The notes beneath the pieces were generated by a model, which ran no database searches, was not told the DNA's origin, and saw nothing but the letters and a program-made list of their open reading frames with translations. From NCBI GenBank assembly GCA_959023295.1, contig CAUFBM010000002.1, forward strand, positions 1-64,000: a stretch of 64,000 bases of DNA. Direction: 5' to 3'. The position numbers were made by a program, and so were the translations under genes. Source of the DNA: an uncultured Collinsella sp. (GTDB lineage Bacteria > Actinomycetota > Coriobacteriia > Coriobacteriales > Coriobacteriaceae). Positions 36,459-46,062 of this stretch are shown one piece after another. Each line of letters opens with the position of its first letter. The first letter of the stretch is position 1.

Positions 36459-39035
36459 TTACTTGACCACCAGGTTGACCAGCTTGCCGGGCACGCAGAT
36501 GGCCTTGACGACCGTCTTGCCCTCGGTCCACTTGGTGACAGCAGCCTCGGCGGCAGCCTGCATTTCCTCGTTGGAGGCATCGCGGGCCACGTCAATGCGG
36601 CCGCGGACCTTGCCGAGCACCTGGACGACGATCTGCACCGTGTCCTCGATGGACTCGGCCAGGTCGAACTCGGGCCAGGCGGCGGTGTAGGCGTTGCCCT
36701 CGCAGCCGAGCGCCTCGTGCCACAGCTCGTCGGCCCAGAACGGGCAGATGGGCGCCAGGACGCTCACGATGTCCTTGGCCACGCCGTAGCACAGGGCCTT
36801 GTCGCGGTCAGCACCCTCGGTGGCGTTGAGGTAGGCGCTCGCCGCGTTGACGAGCTCCATGACGGCCGAGATCGCGGTGTTGAACTGGCCACGGTCGAAG
36901 TCCTCGGTGCACTTGGCGATGGTGCGGTGACGCTCGCGGTAGAGCTTCATCGCGGTCTCGTCGAGCACGGACTTGTCGAAGGCCACGTTGGCGTCACCCG
37001 ACTGGACGAGCTGCCACACGATACGCCAGGCGCGCTTGATAAAGCGGTTGGCGCCCTCGACGGCCTTGGGATCCCAGTCGAAGTCCTTCTCGGGCGGGGC
37101 GATAAACAGGATCGCCAGACGCATGGTGTCGGCGCCGTAGGGCTCGATAACCGAGCTCGGGGGCACAACGTTGCCCTTGGACTTGGACATGGTGTCGCCG
37201 TTCTCGTCCTTGACCATGCCCTGGCACAGCAGGTTGGTGAAGGGCTCGTCCACGCTCAGCAGACCCAGGTCGCGCAGCGCCTTGGTAAAGAAGCGGCTGT
37301 AGAGCAGGTGCAAAATGGCGTGCTCGATGCCACCAATGTAGTTATCGACGGGCATCCAACGGTCTGCCGCCTCGCGGGAGAAGGGCAGCTCGGTGTTGTG
37401 CGGGTCGGTATAGCGCAGGTAATACCAGCTGGAGCAGGTGAAGGTGTCCATAGTATCGGTCTCGCGCTTGGCCGGGCGACCGCAGACCGGGCAGGTGGTC
37501 TCGTAGAAGTCCTTGCACTCGGCGAGGGTCTCGCCAGCGCCCAGGTCCAGGTTCTCCGGCAGCGTCACCGGCAGCTGATCCTCGGGCACGGGAACGATGC
37601 CGCAGTGCTCACAGTGGATGGCCGGAATGGGGTTGCCCCAATAGCGCTGACGGCTGATGAGCCAGTCGCGCAGGCGGAACTCGACCTTGCGACGGCCGCA
37701 GCCCATGGCCTCGAGGTCGGCCACGATGGCAGCCTCGCCCTCGGAGTGCTTACCGCCGCGCATGCCGGTGTACTTGCCGGACTGGACCAGCGTACCCTCG
37801 GCAGCGTGGGCGCAATCCCAGTCGACGGTCTCGGCATGGAAGGTATCGATGGTCTCGCCGCTGGCCTCGACGGCAGCGCGATCGTCATCGTCCAGGATGA
37901 TCGGCACGATCGGCAGGTCGTACTTGCGGGCAAACTCAAAGTCGCGCTGGTCGCCACAGGGAACGGCCATGACGGCGCCGGTGCCGTAGTCGGCCACGAC
38001 ATAATCGGCAACCCACACGGGGACCTTCTCGCCGTTGACGGGGTTCACCACGTAGCGGCCGGTAAAGGCACCGTGCTTCTCGAGGGTGCCCTGGGCACGC
38101 TCGACGGCAGAGATATGCTTGGAGTCCTCAACGATCTTGGTGACGGCCTCCTCGTACTCCGTGCCCTCGACGAGCTCGTGCAGACGAGCGTACTCGGGAG
38201 CCAGAACAAAGAAGGACACACCAAAGAGGGTGTCGGCGCGCGTAGTGAAGACGGTGATCTTGCCCTCGTCGCCCTCGATGGGCTCGCCGTCCTGGTCGCA
38301 CAGGGTAAAGTCGACCTCGGCGCCCTCGGAGCGGCCGATCCAGTTGGCCTGCATCTGCTTGACGCGCTCGGGCCAGCCGGGGAGCTTCTCCAGGTCGTCG
38401 AGCAGCTCCTGGGAGTACTCGGTGATCTTGAAGTACCACTGCTCAAGGTCGCGCTTCTCGGGCTCGGTGCCGCAGCGCCAGCACTTACCCTCGGTGACCT
38501 GCTCGTTGGCCAGAACGGTCTTGCAGTTAGGGCACCAGTTGACCGGGTTCTTCTTGCGGTAGACCAGGCCCTTTTCCCACAGCTTCTCAAAGATCCACTG
38601 ACCCCAACGATAGTAGTCGGGGCTGCAGGTCTTGACCATGCGATCCAGATCGTAGGAGAAGCCCATGCGCTTCATCGTGGCAAGCGCCTGGTCCATGTTC
38701 TTATACGTCCAGGCGGCAGCCTGCGTGTTGTGCTTGATGGCGGCGTTCTCGGCAGGCAGGCCGAAGGCGTCAAAGCCGATGGGGTGCAGCACGTCAAAGC
38801 CGCGCATGCGGGCCTGACGGGCCATGGCATCGCCGATGGTATAGTTGCGCGCGTGGCCCATGTGCAGGTCACCCGACGGATACGGGAACATCTCGAGCAC
38901 ATACTTCTTGGGCTTGCTGTCGTCGGTGTCGACGGCAAAGAGGTTAGAGTCCTCCCAGGCCTTCATCCACTTGGACTCAATGGCCTGCGCGTCGTAGGCA
39001 GGGATCTCGTCCTTATGATCTGTGCAATCGCACAT
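36459..39035 (-). CDS. leuS: Leucyl-tRNA synthetase
   Basis: Class I synthetase charging tRNA-Leu. It shows the HIGH-type motif [15 protein letters not shown], a zinc-like [22 protein letters not shown] insert, the CP1 editing domain ([20 protein letters not shown], the conserved TTRxDTxxG), KMSKS-type MSKSKGNVV, and a C-terminal anticodon domain. 858 residues, normal. It has its own structured upstream region (39063-39173). Confidence 0.97.
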   Translation of the reverse strand: MCDCTDHKDEIPAYDAQAIESKWMKAWEDSNLFAVDTDDSKPKKYVLEMFPYPSGDLHMGHARNYTIGDAMARQARMRGFDVLHPIGFDAFGLPAENAAIKHNTQAAAWTYKNMDQALATMKRMGFSYDLDRMVKTCSPDYYRWGQWIFEKLWEKGLVYRKKNPVNWCPNCKTVLANEQVTEGKCWRCGTEPEKRDLEQWYFKITEYSQELLDDLEKLPGWPERVKQMQANWIGRSEGAEVDFTLCDQDGEPIEGDEGKITVFTTRADTLFGVSFFVLAPEYARLHELVEGTEYEEAVTKIVEDSKHISAVERAQGTLEKHGAFTGRYVVNPVNGEKVPVWVADYVVADYGTGAVMAVPCGDQRDFEFARKYDLPIVPIILDDDDRAAVEASGETIDTFHAETVDWDCAHAAEGTLVQSGKYTGMRGGKHSEGEAAIVADLEAMGCGRRKVEFRLRDWLISRQRYWGNPIPAIHCEHCGIVPVPEDQLPVTLPENLDLGAGETLAECKDFYETTCPVCGRPAKRETDTMDTFTCSSWYYLRYTDPHNTELPFSREAADRWMPVDNYIGGIEHAILHLLYSRFFTKALRDLGLLSVDEPFTNLLCQGMVKDENGDTMSKSKGNVVPPSSVIEPYGADTMRLAILFIAPPEKDFDWDPKAVEGANRFIKRAWRIVWQLVQSGDANVAFDKSVLDETAMKLYRERHRTIAKCTEDFDRGQFNTAISAVMELVNAASAYLNATEGADRDKALCYGVAKDIVSVLAPICPFWADELWHEALGCEGNAYTAAWPEFDLAESIEDTVQIVVQVLGKVRGRIDVARDASNEEMQAAAEAAVTKWTEGKTVVKAICVPGKLVNLVVK

Positions 39036-39062
39036 ATCAGCTCCTTTAATCTTAGCTGGGGT

Positions 39063-39173
39063 CGGGCGGCTTGGCTTTGTTCGCTACTGCGGACAGTCCT
39101 GCGCAAGACGAAGAGCACATTAAGTGCTCTTCTTTGCGTGCGGAACTTGTATCGAGCAAAGCCTAGCCGCCCG
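39063..39173. repeat. Long imperfect inverted repeat upstream of leuS
   Basis: Outer arms at 39063-39084 and 39152-39173 match in 19 of 22 positions (shared CGGGCGGCT and GGCTTTG). An inner palindrome AAGAGCAC/GTGCTCTT lies at 39111-39131. It is either a structured leuS leader or a MITE-like element. I could not find T-box consensus (no GGTGGNACC-like bulge sequence). Confidence 0.6.
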
Positions 39174-39209
39174 GCCCTAGGGTTAACTTGGTTGATAATA
39201 ACAAATACA

Positions 39210-39250
39210 ACAAGCGAGATGCCTGCGACTTGCGGGCATCTCGCTTTATC
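39210..39250 (-). terminator. Terminator downstream of guaB
   Basis: AAGCGAGATGCC pairs with GGCATCTCGCTT across an 11-base loop, with A and T flanks on both sides. It is the first strong terminator after guaB, beyond the repeat element. Confidence 0.7.
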
Positions 39251-39304
39251 TAAATAACGTGGTTGTGAATCAGCCGCTAATTGTTACCCGCCCAAGTATG
39301 GTCG

Positions 39305-39404
39305 GGTTTTCCAAGTGCCGCAGATTGCCGTGAAAGAGGAGCGACGCGTACTTTGGTACGCGAGCGACGGTTTGAACGGCAAGGTGCGGTGCTTGGGAAA
39401 GCCA
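39305..39404. repeat. Palindromic repeat with conserved core, copy A
   Basis: The core at 39327-39380 contains GAAAGAGGAGCGACGCGTAC and GTACGCGAGCGACGGTTTGA and is nearly identical to the copy at 47186-47240. The outer arms here (TTTTCCAAGTGCCGCA against TGCGGTGCTTGGGAAA) pair with each other but differ from those of the other copy. It lies directly downstream of the guaB stop. Confidence 0.7.
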
Positions 39405-39405
39405 C

Positions 39406-40917
39406 TTATCGATAGGAAACGCTCTGCTGGGAATCCTTGACGACTACGTCGTGGGCGCCGCCTTCGACGATGGAGGTGGAGCTGACCAGCGTTAGGCGTG
39501 CCTTTTCCTGGAGCTCGGGGATCGAGAGGGCACCGCAGTTGCACATCGTGGACTTGACCTTGTAAAGCGTGCCGCCCACGCCGTCCTTGAGGGAGCCGGC
39601 ATAGGGAACGTAGGAGTCGACGCCCTCGACGAAGCTGAGCTTCGCGGCGCCGCCCAGGTCGTAGCGCTGCCAGTTGCGGGCACGCGCGGAACCCTCGCCC
39701 CAGTACTCCTTCATGTACTGACCGTTCACGTTGACGCGCTCGGTCGGGCTCTCGTCGAAGCGGGCGAAGTAGCGGCCCAGCATCATAAAGTCGGCACCCA
39801 TGGCAAGGGCGAGCGTCATGTGGTAGTCGTAGACGATGCCGCCGTCGGAGCACACGGGCACGTAGACGCCGGTCTCCTCGTAGTACTCGTCACGGGCGCG
39901 GCAGACGTCGATCAGCGCGGTGGCCTGGCCACGGCCGATACCCTTGGTCTCGCGGGTAATGCAGATGGAGCCACCGCCGATACCAACCTTGATGAAGTCG
40001 GCACCGCAGTCGGCCAAAAAGCGGAAGCCCTCGGCGTCGACGACGTTACCGGCACCGACCTTGACGTCCTCGCCGTAGTTAGCGCGGATCCACTCGATGG
40101 TGCGCTTCTGCCACTCGCTGAAGCCCTCGGAAGAGTCGATGCACAGGACATCGGCGCCGGCCTCGATGAGCAGCGGCACGCGCTCGGCATAGTCGCGGGT
40201 GTTGATACCGGCGCCGACCATGTAGCGCTTGTCGCCGTCGAGCAGCTCGTTGGGGTTGGTCTTGTGGCTGTCATAGTCCTTGCGGAAGACAATGCCCATG
40301 AGGTGATCGTTGTCGTCGACGATGGGCAGGGCGTTGAGCTTGTTGTCCCAGATGACGTCGTTGGCAACCTTGAGGCTGATGTTCTTGTCGCCCACGATGA
40401 GCTGCTCACGCGGGGTCATGAACTCGGAGACCTTCGTCTGGTGGTCATCGCGGCTGGGGCGATAGTCACGGCTGGTGACGATGCCCAGGAGCTTACCCTT
40501 GGGAGTGCCGTCGTCGGTAACCGGCATGGTGGAGTGACCGGTCTTCTCCTTGAGCTCGATGACCTGCTCCATGGTCATGTCGGGGGTCAGCGTGGAATCG
40601 GACTGAACGAAGCCAGCCTTGTGATCCTTGACAGCCTTGACCATAGCTGCCTCGGACTCGGCGCTCTGGGAACCGTAAATAAAGGACAGGCCACCCTCGG
40701 TGGCGAGCGCGACACCCATGTCGACGCCCGAGACGGACTGCATGATGGCGGAAACCATGGGGATGTTCAGGGTGATTGCCGGCTTCTCACCGCGCTTAAA
40801 GCGGGTCAGCGGCGTCTTGAGAGAGACGTTGTTGGGAATGCACTGCGAGGACGAGTAACCAGGGACCAGCAGATACTCCGAAAACGTGTGGGACTCACCG
40901 GGAAAGAACGTAGCCAT
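39406..40917 (-). CDS. guaB: IMP dehydrogenase
   Basis: Oxidises IMP to XMP with NAD+, the committed step to GMP. The TIM-barrel start [32 protein letters not shown] is followed by tandem CBS domains (about 95-215) and the catalytic loop [14 protein letters not shown] with the nucleophilic Cys. Then comes [29 protein letters not shown]. 503 residues. AAAGGAG precedes the ATG. A promoter-like TTGTAG - 17 - GATACT lies upstream. Confidence 0.96.
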   Translation of the reverse strand: MATFFPGESHTFSEYLLVPGYSSSQCIPNNVSLKTPLTRFKRGEKPAITLNIPMVSAIMQSVSGVDMGVALATEGGLSFIYGSQSAESEAAMVKAVKDHKAGFVQSDSTLTPDMTMEQVIELKEKTGHSTMPVTDDGTPKGKLLGIVTSRDYRPSRDDHQTKVSEFMTPREQLIVGDKNISLKVANDVIWDNKLNALPIVDDNDHLMGIVFRKDYDSHKTNPNELLDGDKRYMVGAGINTRDYAERVPLLIEAGADVLCIDSSEGFSEWQKRTIEWIRANYGEDVKVGAGNVVDAEGFRFLADCGADFIKVGIGGGSICITRETKGIGRGQATALIDVCRARDEYYEETGVYVPVCSDGGIVYDYHMTLALAMGADFMMLGRYFARFDESPTERVNVNGQYMKEYWGEGSARARNWQRYDLGGAAKLSFVEGVDSYVPYAGSLKDGVGGTLYKVKSTMCNCGALSIPELQEKARLTLVSSTSIVEGGAHDVVVKDSQQSVSYR

Positions 40918-40996
40918 GTTTCTCCTTTTTCCATGCGACCGGTCGGCTGCAGGCCTCGTAGGACCCAGCCCAACCTTGGGCGCCCAATACTGGGGA

Positions 40997-41025
40997 AGTA
41001 TCTTAACGCACTTTGACTGCTACAA
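40997..41025 (-). promoter_or_regulatory. Candidate guaB promoter
   Basis: On the minus strand TTGTAG (41025-41020), 17 bases, GATACT (41002-40997), ending about 80 bases before the guaB start. The match to consensus is moderate. Confidence 0.4.
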
Positions 41026-41110
41026 TGCATGATTTAAGAAGAGCACACGAGGGTTTGACGCAGGCTTTGCGTTTGCCCAGCAAACACTTTAGCGAGAAGA
41101 CGTGGAGCGT

Positions 41111-41458
41111 ATGAAGTACAAGACGACGGCAAAGTTGGTCATTCAAGCGTGCGACAAGGATTTGCCGGGCGTGTTTGGTCATGGCTGCGTCTTGCTGCTA
41201 CAGGGTATTGCCCACGAGCACTCGCTCAACCGTGCCGCCAAGAGCATGGGTATGGCGTATTCCAAGGCCTGGCGCATTGTAAACGAAGCCGAAGGCCAGC
41301 TGGGCTGCAAGCTCATCGAGCGAGACGGCGCCCGCGGATCCACGCTCACCCCCGCCGGCGAGCGAGCCATCGAAGTCTACGAAACCCTGCAGGCAGAAAT
41401 CAACGACGTCATCGCCTCCAAAGCCAGCGACCTCATCGCCAGCATCAACGAAGGATAG
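41111..41458 (+). CDS. ModE-like winged helix-turn-helix regulator
   Basis: Small DNA-binding protein (115-118 residues) like the N-terminal domain of ModE/LysR-type regulators: HEHSLNRAAKSMGMAYSKAWRIVNEAEGQLGCKLIER is the HTH plus dimer helix, and GARGSTLTPAGERAIEVYETLQ the wing and linker helix. It has no molybdate-binding (TOBE) or LysR effector domain, so the signal sensed is unknown. Molybdenum-related control is family-based inference. Start is ATG 41111 or the in-frame GTG 41102. Divergent from guaB. Confidence 0.78.
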   Translation: MKYKTTAKLVIQACDKDLPGVFGHGCVLLLQGIAHEHSLNRAAKSMGMAYSKAWRIVNEAEGQLGCKLIERDGARGSTLTPAGERAIEVYETLQAEINDVIASKASDLIASINEG

Positions 41459-41508
41459 TCCTTTTGCGACTGAGTTGTTGTCCAGCGCGCCCTCGGATTG
41501 AGGCTCGA

Positions 41509-41668
41509 GCCACAAAATGGGCCCATCTACTACGTTTAGCTGAATACCCTCGACCATACCGGACATTATGAAAATAAAACCGCTGGTAGACAGCCTGGCG
41601 ATTTTCAAAATAGGCGGGTAGGGTCGACCCCTAGGGCTTAAACGTAGTAGATAGGCCATTTTCGTGGC
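41509..41668. repeat. 160-bp MITE-like element with terminal inverted repeats
   Basis: The left end GCCACAAAATGGGCCCATC and right end (complement) GCCACGAAAATGGCCTATC both continue into CTACTACGTTTA, giving ~28-bp terminal inverted repeats around a ~100-bp interior with no gene. A second short inverted repeat (TAGCTAATTTG ... CAAATTAGCTA, 41696-41742) follows and reaches the stop codon of the next gene. Confidence 0.6.
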
Positions 41669-41739
41669 ACAGACCCCGATAGTCGATATGGAAAGTAGCT
41701 AATTTGCGACAGGGCCATTTTAGCTACCTCCCAAATTAG

Positions 41740-42750
41740 CTAGTTGCGGAGGGCGTTGTCTAGGGCGGACGCTACAACCAGGGGGTCGTCGGTACCGGCG
41801 AAGAGGCGGATGGTGCTCCCCTGCTTGCCACGTGGGGCTGAAAGACGCGTCGTTGCGCCGCCGGCGGGCGATGTGCGAAACTCCCCCGGCAAAGTATCGA
41901 ACAGGTCATCCGCACTGCGCTCGATAAGGTCAAACTCAACTGCCGGACCAAAACCGTGCTCGAGGATTCCCGTTGCAACCGCATGGTCGGGATGCGAGCT
42001 CAGCCCGGGATAGCGCACGTTGCGCACCATCTCGTTGGCGGCCAGATACTCGGCCAGCGCACGGGCGCGGTCGAAATGCGCCCGCATGCGGGTATCGAAC
42101 GAGTCCAGCCCGCGCTCCAGCACACCGGCCTCGCCAGCAGGCAAATCAAGCTTAGCCAAGCCACGGCCCTCAAGCAGAGCATGCGCGCACGCAGCCGCGG
42201 CATCCATACGATGGCGCTTGAGCTGCGAGCGCGCCATCGAAGCGGCAACGAGCTTGCGCGGAGCCTTACCGGCGCACACACGGTCGAGCGCCTCAAGTGA
42301 CAGCACGGCACCCAGCCGCAGCGGATTGCAGCCAAAAGCCGACGCCACGGTGTTGTCCACAACCAGCAGCGCGTGGGCCTCACGAGCCGCGCGGCCCAGA
42401 GCACGAAGTTCGGGCACACGAAGACCAAACCCGCCGATAGAGTTGACGAACCACCACAGATGCGGTCCCTCGGCATCAAACGAAGCATCAAAATCCTCGG
42501 ACGCGGCAGTAAACGCCGCAACCGACGGCGGGTCCACGAGCACAACATCACAGCCTTCAAAGCCGTGCGCAAACGCATCGGCAAAGTCATCCGCAAAGGC
42601 CACCAGACGGTCACCGGGACGCACAATACCCAATTGCGACAGCGCCGCCGGCACATGCGAGGCCGCAAGCAACCACGCCTCACGCGCGCCGGCCCTTGCA
42701 GCCCAGGCCTCTTCTAGCTGCTGTACATCCACACGACACCGTCCCTTCAT
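41740..42750 (-). CDS. Cys/Met-metabolism PLP-fold protein, probably degenerate
   Basis: Related to cystathionine gamma-synthase/beta-lyase enzymes. It keeps VVDNTVASAFGCNPLRLGA (Asp that contacts PLP), RNVRYPGLSSHPDH and the C-terminal GGATTRLSAPRG ... RLFAGTDDP. At 336 residues it is ~50 shorter than normal. In the segment where family members have SATKY, with the PLP-binding lysine, this protein reads SLEALDRV, so the lysine seems lost or shifted (a Lys follows in CAGK). Start is ATG 42750, inside the downstream edge of the scrB terminator, or GTG 42732 with AAGGGA upstream. Function uncertain. Confidence 0.7.
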   Translation of the reverse strand: MKGRCRVDVQQLEEAWAARAGAREAWLLAASHVPAALSQLGIVRPGDRLVAFADDFADAFAHGFEGCDVVLVDPPSVAAFTAASEDFDASFDAEGPHLWWFVNSIGGFGLRVPELRALGRAAREAHALLVVDNTVASAFGCNPLRLGAVLSLEALDRVCAGKAPRKLVAASMARSQLKRHRMDAAAACAHALLEGRGLAKLDLPAGEAGVLERGLDSFDTRMRAHFDRARALAEYLAANEMVRNVRYPGLSSHPDHAVATGILEHGFGPAVEFDLIERSADDLFDTLPGEFRTSPAGGATTRLSAPRGKQGSTIRLFAGTDDPLVVASALDNALRN

Positions 42751-42753
42751 AAG

Positions 42754-42790
42754 CAAAAACCCACGATGCGGATGTTCCCCGCATCGTGGG
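42754..42790 (-). terminator. scrB terminator
   Basis: On the minus strand CCCACGATGCGG pairs with CCGCATCGTGGG and is followed by five Ts. It ends immediately before the start codon of the PLP-fold gene. Confidence 0.8.
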
Positions 42791-42828
42791 CAACGGCTGC
42801 AGTATAGCGCCGATAGACGACCAATCGC

Positions 42829-44370
42829 CTAGATGTTGAGCGTGTGATAGGTCACGTTCGCGCCCGGAGCGTCAACGGTCACGCCATAGGCCTCGGGATA
42901 GATGCGCGTCGAGAACACGAGCGCGCCATCGTTCACAAACACCTCGACCGACGAAACATCGCCAACAATGCGCACGTTACGAACCTCGTCGACGGGCTCC
43001 CAACGCACGGTACGACCGCAGCCGGCAGAAGCGCGACTCTCATCGGTAAATTGCATCTCAAAGCGCGAGGGCAATTCGCCCTCAGTGGGCACAAACGCCA
43101 GCTTCAGCTCGCCATCAACGGTCGCGGTAAACGCGCCGTCGACACCGTCGACAACAACGTCAAAGCAGGTATCGCCGGCAACCTCCAACGAGCCCTCCCC
43201 CACACACACCGAGGCATAATGGTGCTCAATCTCGCGCGCCGGCTGCTGCAGCACCACGCCGTCGGCACCGGCTGTAAGCTCACGCGGCACCGTCATGCAG
43301 TGCTGCCAGCCGCTCACCACAGTGGGGTCGTTACCATAGGTCGGCTCATCGGGCATGCCCATCCAGCCGATCAGAATGTGGCGACCGTCCTCGGACGTAA
43401 ACTCCTGCGGAGCATAGAAGTCAAAACCGGCGTCCCACAGGCGGAACTCGCCCAGCTCATAGGCACCGTCACCACCGGTGATGTCGCCCGTTACAGGCAT
43501 GTAGCCAGCGGCGTATACGTTGCCGCGGTCCCAACGGCCGCCCTCGAGGCCCTGGGGCGAGAAGGACAGCCACCTCGCCGGTACACCGCCATCCGCCTCA
43601 AGCTCAAGGTATCCCGGGCACTCCCACATAAAGCCAAAACGCTCGGGCGTAGACACACGGCTCTCGAGCTCCCAGCTCAGCATATCGGCCGAGCCATACA
43701 CCAAGATCTCGCCCACATCGCGACCGGCGCCCTCGCCGTGCATGGCGCAAAATCGACTATCGACATGCGGACCATCCACGCGACGACGGGCGCCCAGCAC
43801 CATGTGATAACGCCCGTCCGCGTCACGCCACACCTTGGGATCGCGCACGTGGCAGGTCAAATCCTCGGGATAATCCTCGGACGCCAGCACCACGCGCTTT
43901 TGGTTGAACTTCCGACCGGCAAGGCCATCAACGCTCTCCACATAGACGGTATCGGCGCGGCGGCCGGTATTGACGTAGTCGTACGTACCGTCAGCATCGG
44001 AAAGCTTAACGTTGCCCGTATAGAGCACGCAAATGCGACCGTCTTCGGCAAGCGCGGAGCCCGAATACACACCATGGCAATCGAACGGCTCGTCGGGCAG
44101 CAGTGGGGCGCCAACGTAGTCCCACGTCATAAGATCGCGACTCGTCGCATGGCCCCAGACCTTAACGCCACCCTCGACATCAAAGGGCGCATATTGAAAA
44201 TAAGCATGGAACACGCCACCCGCCTGGCAAAGACCGTTGGGGTCGTTGAGCCAACCCGCCGGCGGCATAATATGGAAGCGCTGACCATACGTGCCATGGC
44301 CGCACTCAGAGGCGGCAGCGTCAACAGCGGCAACCAGCTTTGCAAGGTCGCGACCAAGTGCATTAGACAT
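42829..44370 (-). CDS. scrB: Sucrose-6-phosphate hydrolase / GH32 beta-fructosidase
   Basis: Family GH32 enzyme, cytoplasmic (no signal peptide), expected to split the sucrose-6-phosphate made by the neighbouring PTS permease. The three catalytic motifs are intact: GWLNDPNGLCQ (nucleophile Asp), HVRDPKVW (RDP) and WECPGYLEL (EC, acid/base Glu), followed by a C-terminal beta-sandwich (SSVEVFVNDG). 513 residues. The PTS gene is immediately upstream; use on other fructosides is possible. Confidence 0.9.
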   Translation of the reverse strand: MSNALGRDLAKLVAAVDAAASECGHGTYGQRFHIMPPAGWLNDPNGLCQAGGVFHAYFQYAPFDVEGGVKVWGHATSRDLMTWDYVGAPLLPDEPFDCHGVYSGSALAEDGRICVLYTGNVKLSDADGTYDYVNTGRRADTVYVESVDGLAGRKFNQKRVVLASEDYPEDLTCHVRDPKVWRDADGRYHMVLGARRRVDGPHVDSRFCAMHGEGAGRDVGEILVYGSADMLSWELESRVSTPERFGFMWECPGYLELEADGGVPARWLSFSPQGLEGGRWDRGNVYAAGYMPVTGDITGGDGAYELGEFRLWDAGFDFYAPQEFTSEDGRHILIGWMGMPDEPTYGNDPTVVSGWQHCMTVPRELTAGADGVVLQQPAREIEHHYASVCVGEGSLEVAGDTCFDVVVDGVDGAFTATVDGELKLAFVPTEGELPSRFEMQFTDESRASAGCGRTVRWEPVDEVRNVRIVGDVSSVEVFVNDGALVFSTRIYPEAYGVTVDAPGANVTYHTLNI

Positions 44371-44430
44371 ATCAAAGTCCTAACGGATCGAAAGTAACAA
44401 GGCGCCAGAGATCGACACCAGATACGGGAA

Positions 44431-44460
44431 ACGCCCGCAAGCATACAACCCGCGGGCATC
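44431..44460 (-). promoter_or_regulatory. Intercistronic hairpin between scrA and scrB
   Basis: On the minus strand ATGCCCGC pairs with GCGGGCGT across a ~13-base loop, in the 107-base gap. It could act as a weak terminator or stabilise the upstream mRNA end. Confidence 0.45.
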
Positions 44461-44477
44461 CCCTCAATCAAAAGCTC

Positions 44478-45878
44478 TTAGGCCTGCTCGGAAGCCTTGG
44501 GCTCGTCCTTGTACAGGACAAACGAGACGGCAAAGGAAACAAGCGCGGCGACCGCAAACATGATCGCGTACTGCACGGGCTGGGCCAGGCACAGCAGGAT
44601 ACCGAAGATACCGGTAACGCCCGTACCGGAGGCAGCCAGCGAAGTGAGCGCGCAGACCAGGGCGCCGCAGCCACCGCCGATGCAACCGGCGATGAAGGGC
44701 TTAAAGAAGCGCAGGTTCACACCAAAGATAGCAGGCTCGGTAATGCCCATGAAGGCGGACAGGGCCGAAGGAAGCGCCAGACCCTTGATCTTGGCATCGC
44801 GGGTCTTAAAGGCAACGGCGAGCGCGGCACCACCCTGGGCGATGTTGGCAGCGCTGGCGATGGGCAGCCAGTAGGTCACGCCGTACTGAGCGAGCTGGCC
44901 CAGGTCGATGGCGGTGTACATCTGGTGGATACCGGTAACGACCGTGGGGGCATAGAACAGGCCGACGATAAAGGAACCGATGCCGAAAGGCAGGGTCAGC
45001 AGGGCCTGGATCAGACCGAGGATGGCGTTCTCGGCCCAGACAAAGATGGGGCCGACGGCAACGAGCGTCACGAGCACGGTCACGAACACGGAGACGAGCG
45101 GGGTCACAAAGAGGTCGAACATCTCGGGAACGATCTTGTGCAGGCGCTTCTCAAGGAAGGCCAGAATGGCGCAGGCGATAACGATGGGGATCACGTGGCC
45201 CTGATAGCCGACCCACTCAAAGCTGTACACACCGGGAATAACGGTGACCATGGTCTGAACGCCCTCGGAGGCAACCGTGTAGGCGCTCTGCAGCGAGGAG
45301 TTGATGAACGCACCGCCGACGACGGCACCCAGGTACGGGTTGGCGCCAAAGGCCTTAGCGGCGGAGTAGCCGATCAGGATCTGCAGAATGCCAAAGGACG
45401 TGCCCGAGACCAGGTCGGCGATCTTGTAGATAAAGTTATTGGTGTCGAGCGCGATAAAGCCGTTGGAGGCCATAAAGTTGAGGGCACTCATAATGCCCAG
45501 CAGCAGGCCCGAAGCCACGATGGCGGGGATGATGGGGACAAAGACGTCGCCGAGCACCTTAATTGCTCGCATAAAGATGTTCTGCTGCTGCGCCGCGGCC
45601 TCCTTGACCTCGGCCTTGGTGGCAGCCTCGACGCCACTGAGCGCGATGAACTCCTCGTAGACCTTGTTGACGGTGCCGGTGCCAAAAATAATCTGGAGCT
45701 GGCCCTGAGCCTCAAAGACGCCCTTGGCGCCGTCGACGTTCTCAATGGCCTCCTTGTTAACCTTGGAATTATCGGCAATCACCAGGCGAAGACGCGTGGC
45801 GCAGTGCGCGGCCGAAACAACGTTGTCGGCGCCACCGATGTTGTCAAGCACCTCTTGGGCTGATTTGCGGTAGTCCAT
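44478..45878 (-). CDS. scrA: PTS sucrose-type permease, EIIBC
   Basis: Imports and phosphorylates a sugar, most likely sucrose given the scrB neighbour. The EIIB domain (1-~85) has the phosphocysteine in SAAHCATRLRLV; the EIIC domain (about 105-460) has ~10 membrane segments with the glucose-superfamily blocks PIIPAIVASGLLLG and GITEPAIFGVNLRFFKPF. There is no EIIA domain, so it depends on an EIIA encoded elsewhere. ATG 45878 has GAAGGGGAAG upstream. Trehalose or another disaccharide cannot be excluded. Confidence 0.87.
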   Translation of the reverse strand: MDYRKSAQEVLDNIGGADNVVSAAHCATRLRLVIADNSKVNKEAIENVDGAKGVFEAQGQLQIIFGTGTVNKVYEEFIALSGVEAATKAEVKEAAAQQQNIFMRAIKVLGDVFVPIIPAIVASGLLLGIMSALNFMASNGFIALDTNNFIYKIADLVSGTSFGILQILIGYSAAKAFGANPYLGAVVGGAFINSSLQSAYTVASEGVQTMVTVIPGVYSFEWVGYQGHVIPIVIACAILAFLEKRLHKIVPEMFDLFVTPLVSVFVTVLVTLVAVGPIFVWAENAILGLIQALLTLPFGIGSFIVGLFYAPTVVTGIHQMYTAIDLGQLAQYGVTYWLPIASAANIAQGGAALAVAFKTRDAKIKGLALPSALSAFMGITEPAIFGVNLRFFKPFIAGCIGGGCGALVCALTSLAASGTGVTGIFGILLCLAQPVQYAIMFAVAALVSFAVSFVLYKDEPKASEQA

Positions 45879-45934
45879 GACTTCCCCTTCCTTCAACGGG
45901 CGCATGTGCACCCGGCCATCTTTGATACTTACAC

Positions 45935-45948
45935 TGTAATCGTTTTCA
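45935..45948. promoter_or_regulatory. LacI-type operator box 1 upstream of scrA
   Basis: TGTAATCGTTTTCA (complement TGAAAACGATTACA) has the central CG and symmetry of LacI/GalR-family operators. It is 57 bases upstream of the scrA start. Confidence 0.65.
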
Positions 45949-45960
45949 GTTTCATATCTC

Positions 45961-45974
45961 TGTAATCGTTTTCA
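45961..45974. promoter_or_regulatory. LacI-type operator box 2 upstream of scrA
   Basis: A second identical TGTAATCGTTTTCA, 26 bp from box 1 (about 2.5 turns). The likely binder is the adjacent LacI-family protein. Confidence 0.65.
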
Positions 45975-46062
45975 TAGTAGGGTGAACGGTAGGAAATAGC
46001 CGGCGAATGGTAGTTTTAAGGTAAAAACAGGCGGCTCAGAGGCATGCAGACGTGCTCAAGAC

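Noticed and set aside
39036..39180. T-box riboswitch before leuS
   Set aside because: Inverted repeats are present but no T-box sequence or specifier/antiterminator arrangement could be recognised.
36717..39257. 846-codon plus-strand open frame
   Set aside because: Antisense of leuS; all recognisable motifs are on the minus strand.
45935..45974. CcpA catabolite-response elements
   Set aside because: The boxes match the cre pattern, but CcpA is a Firmicutes regulator. The adjacent LacI-family repressor explains them better.
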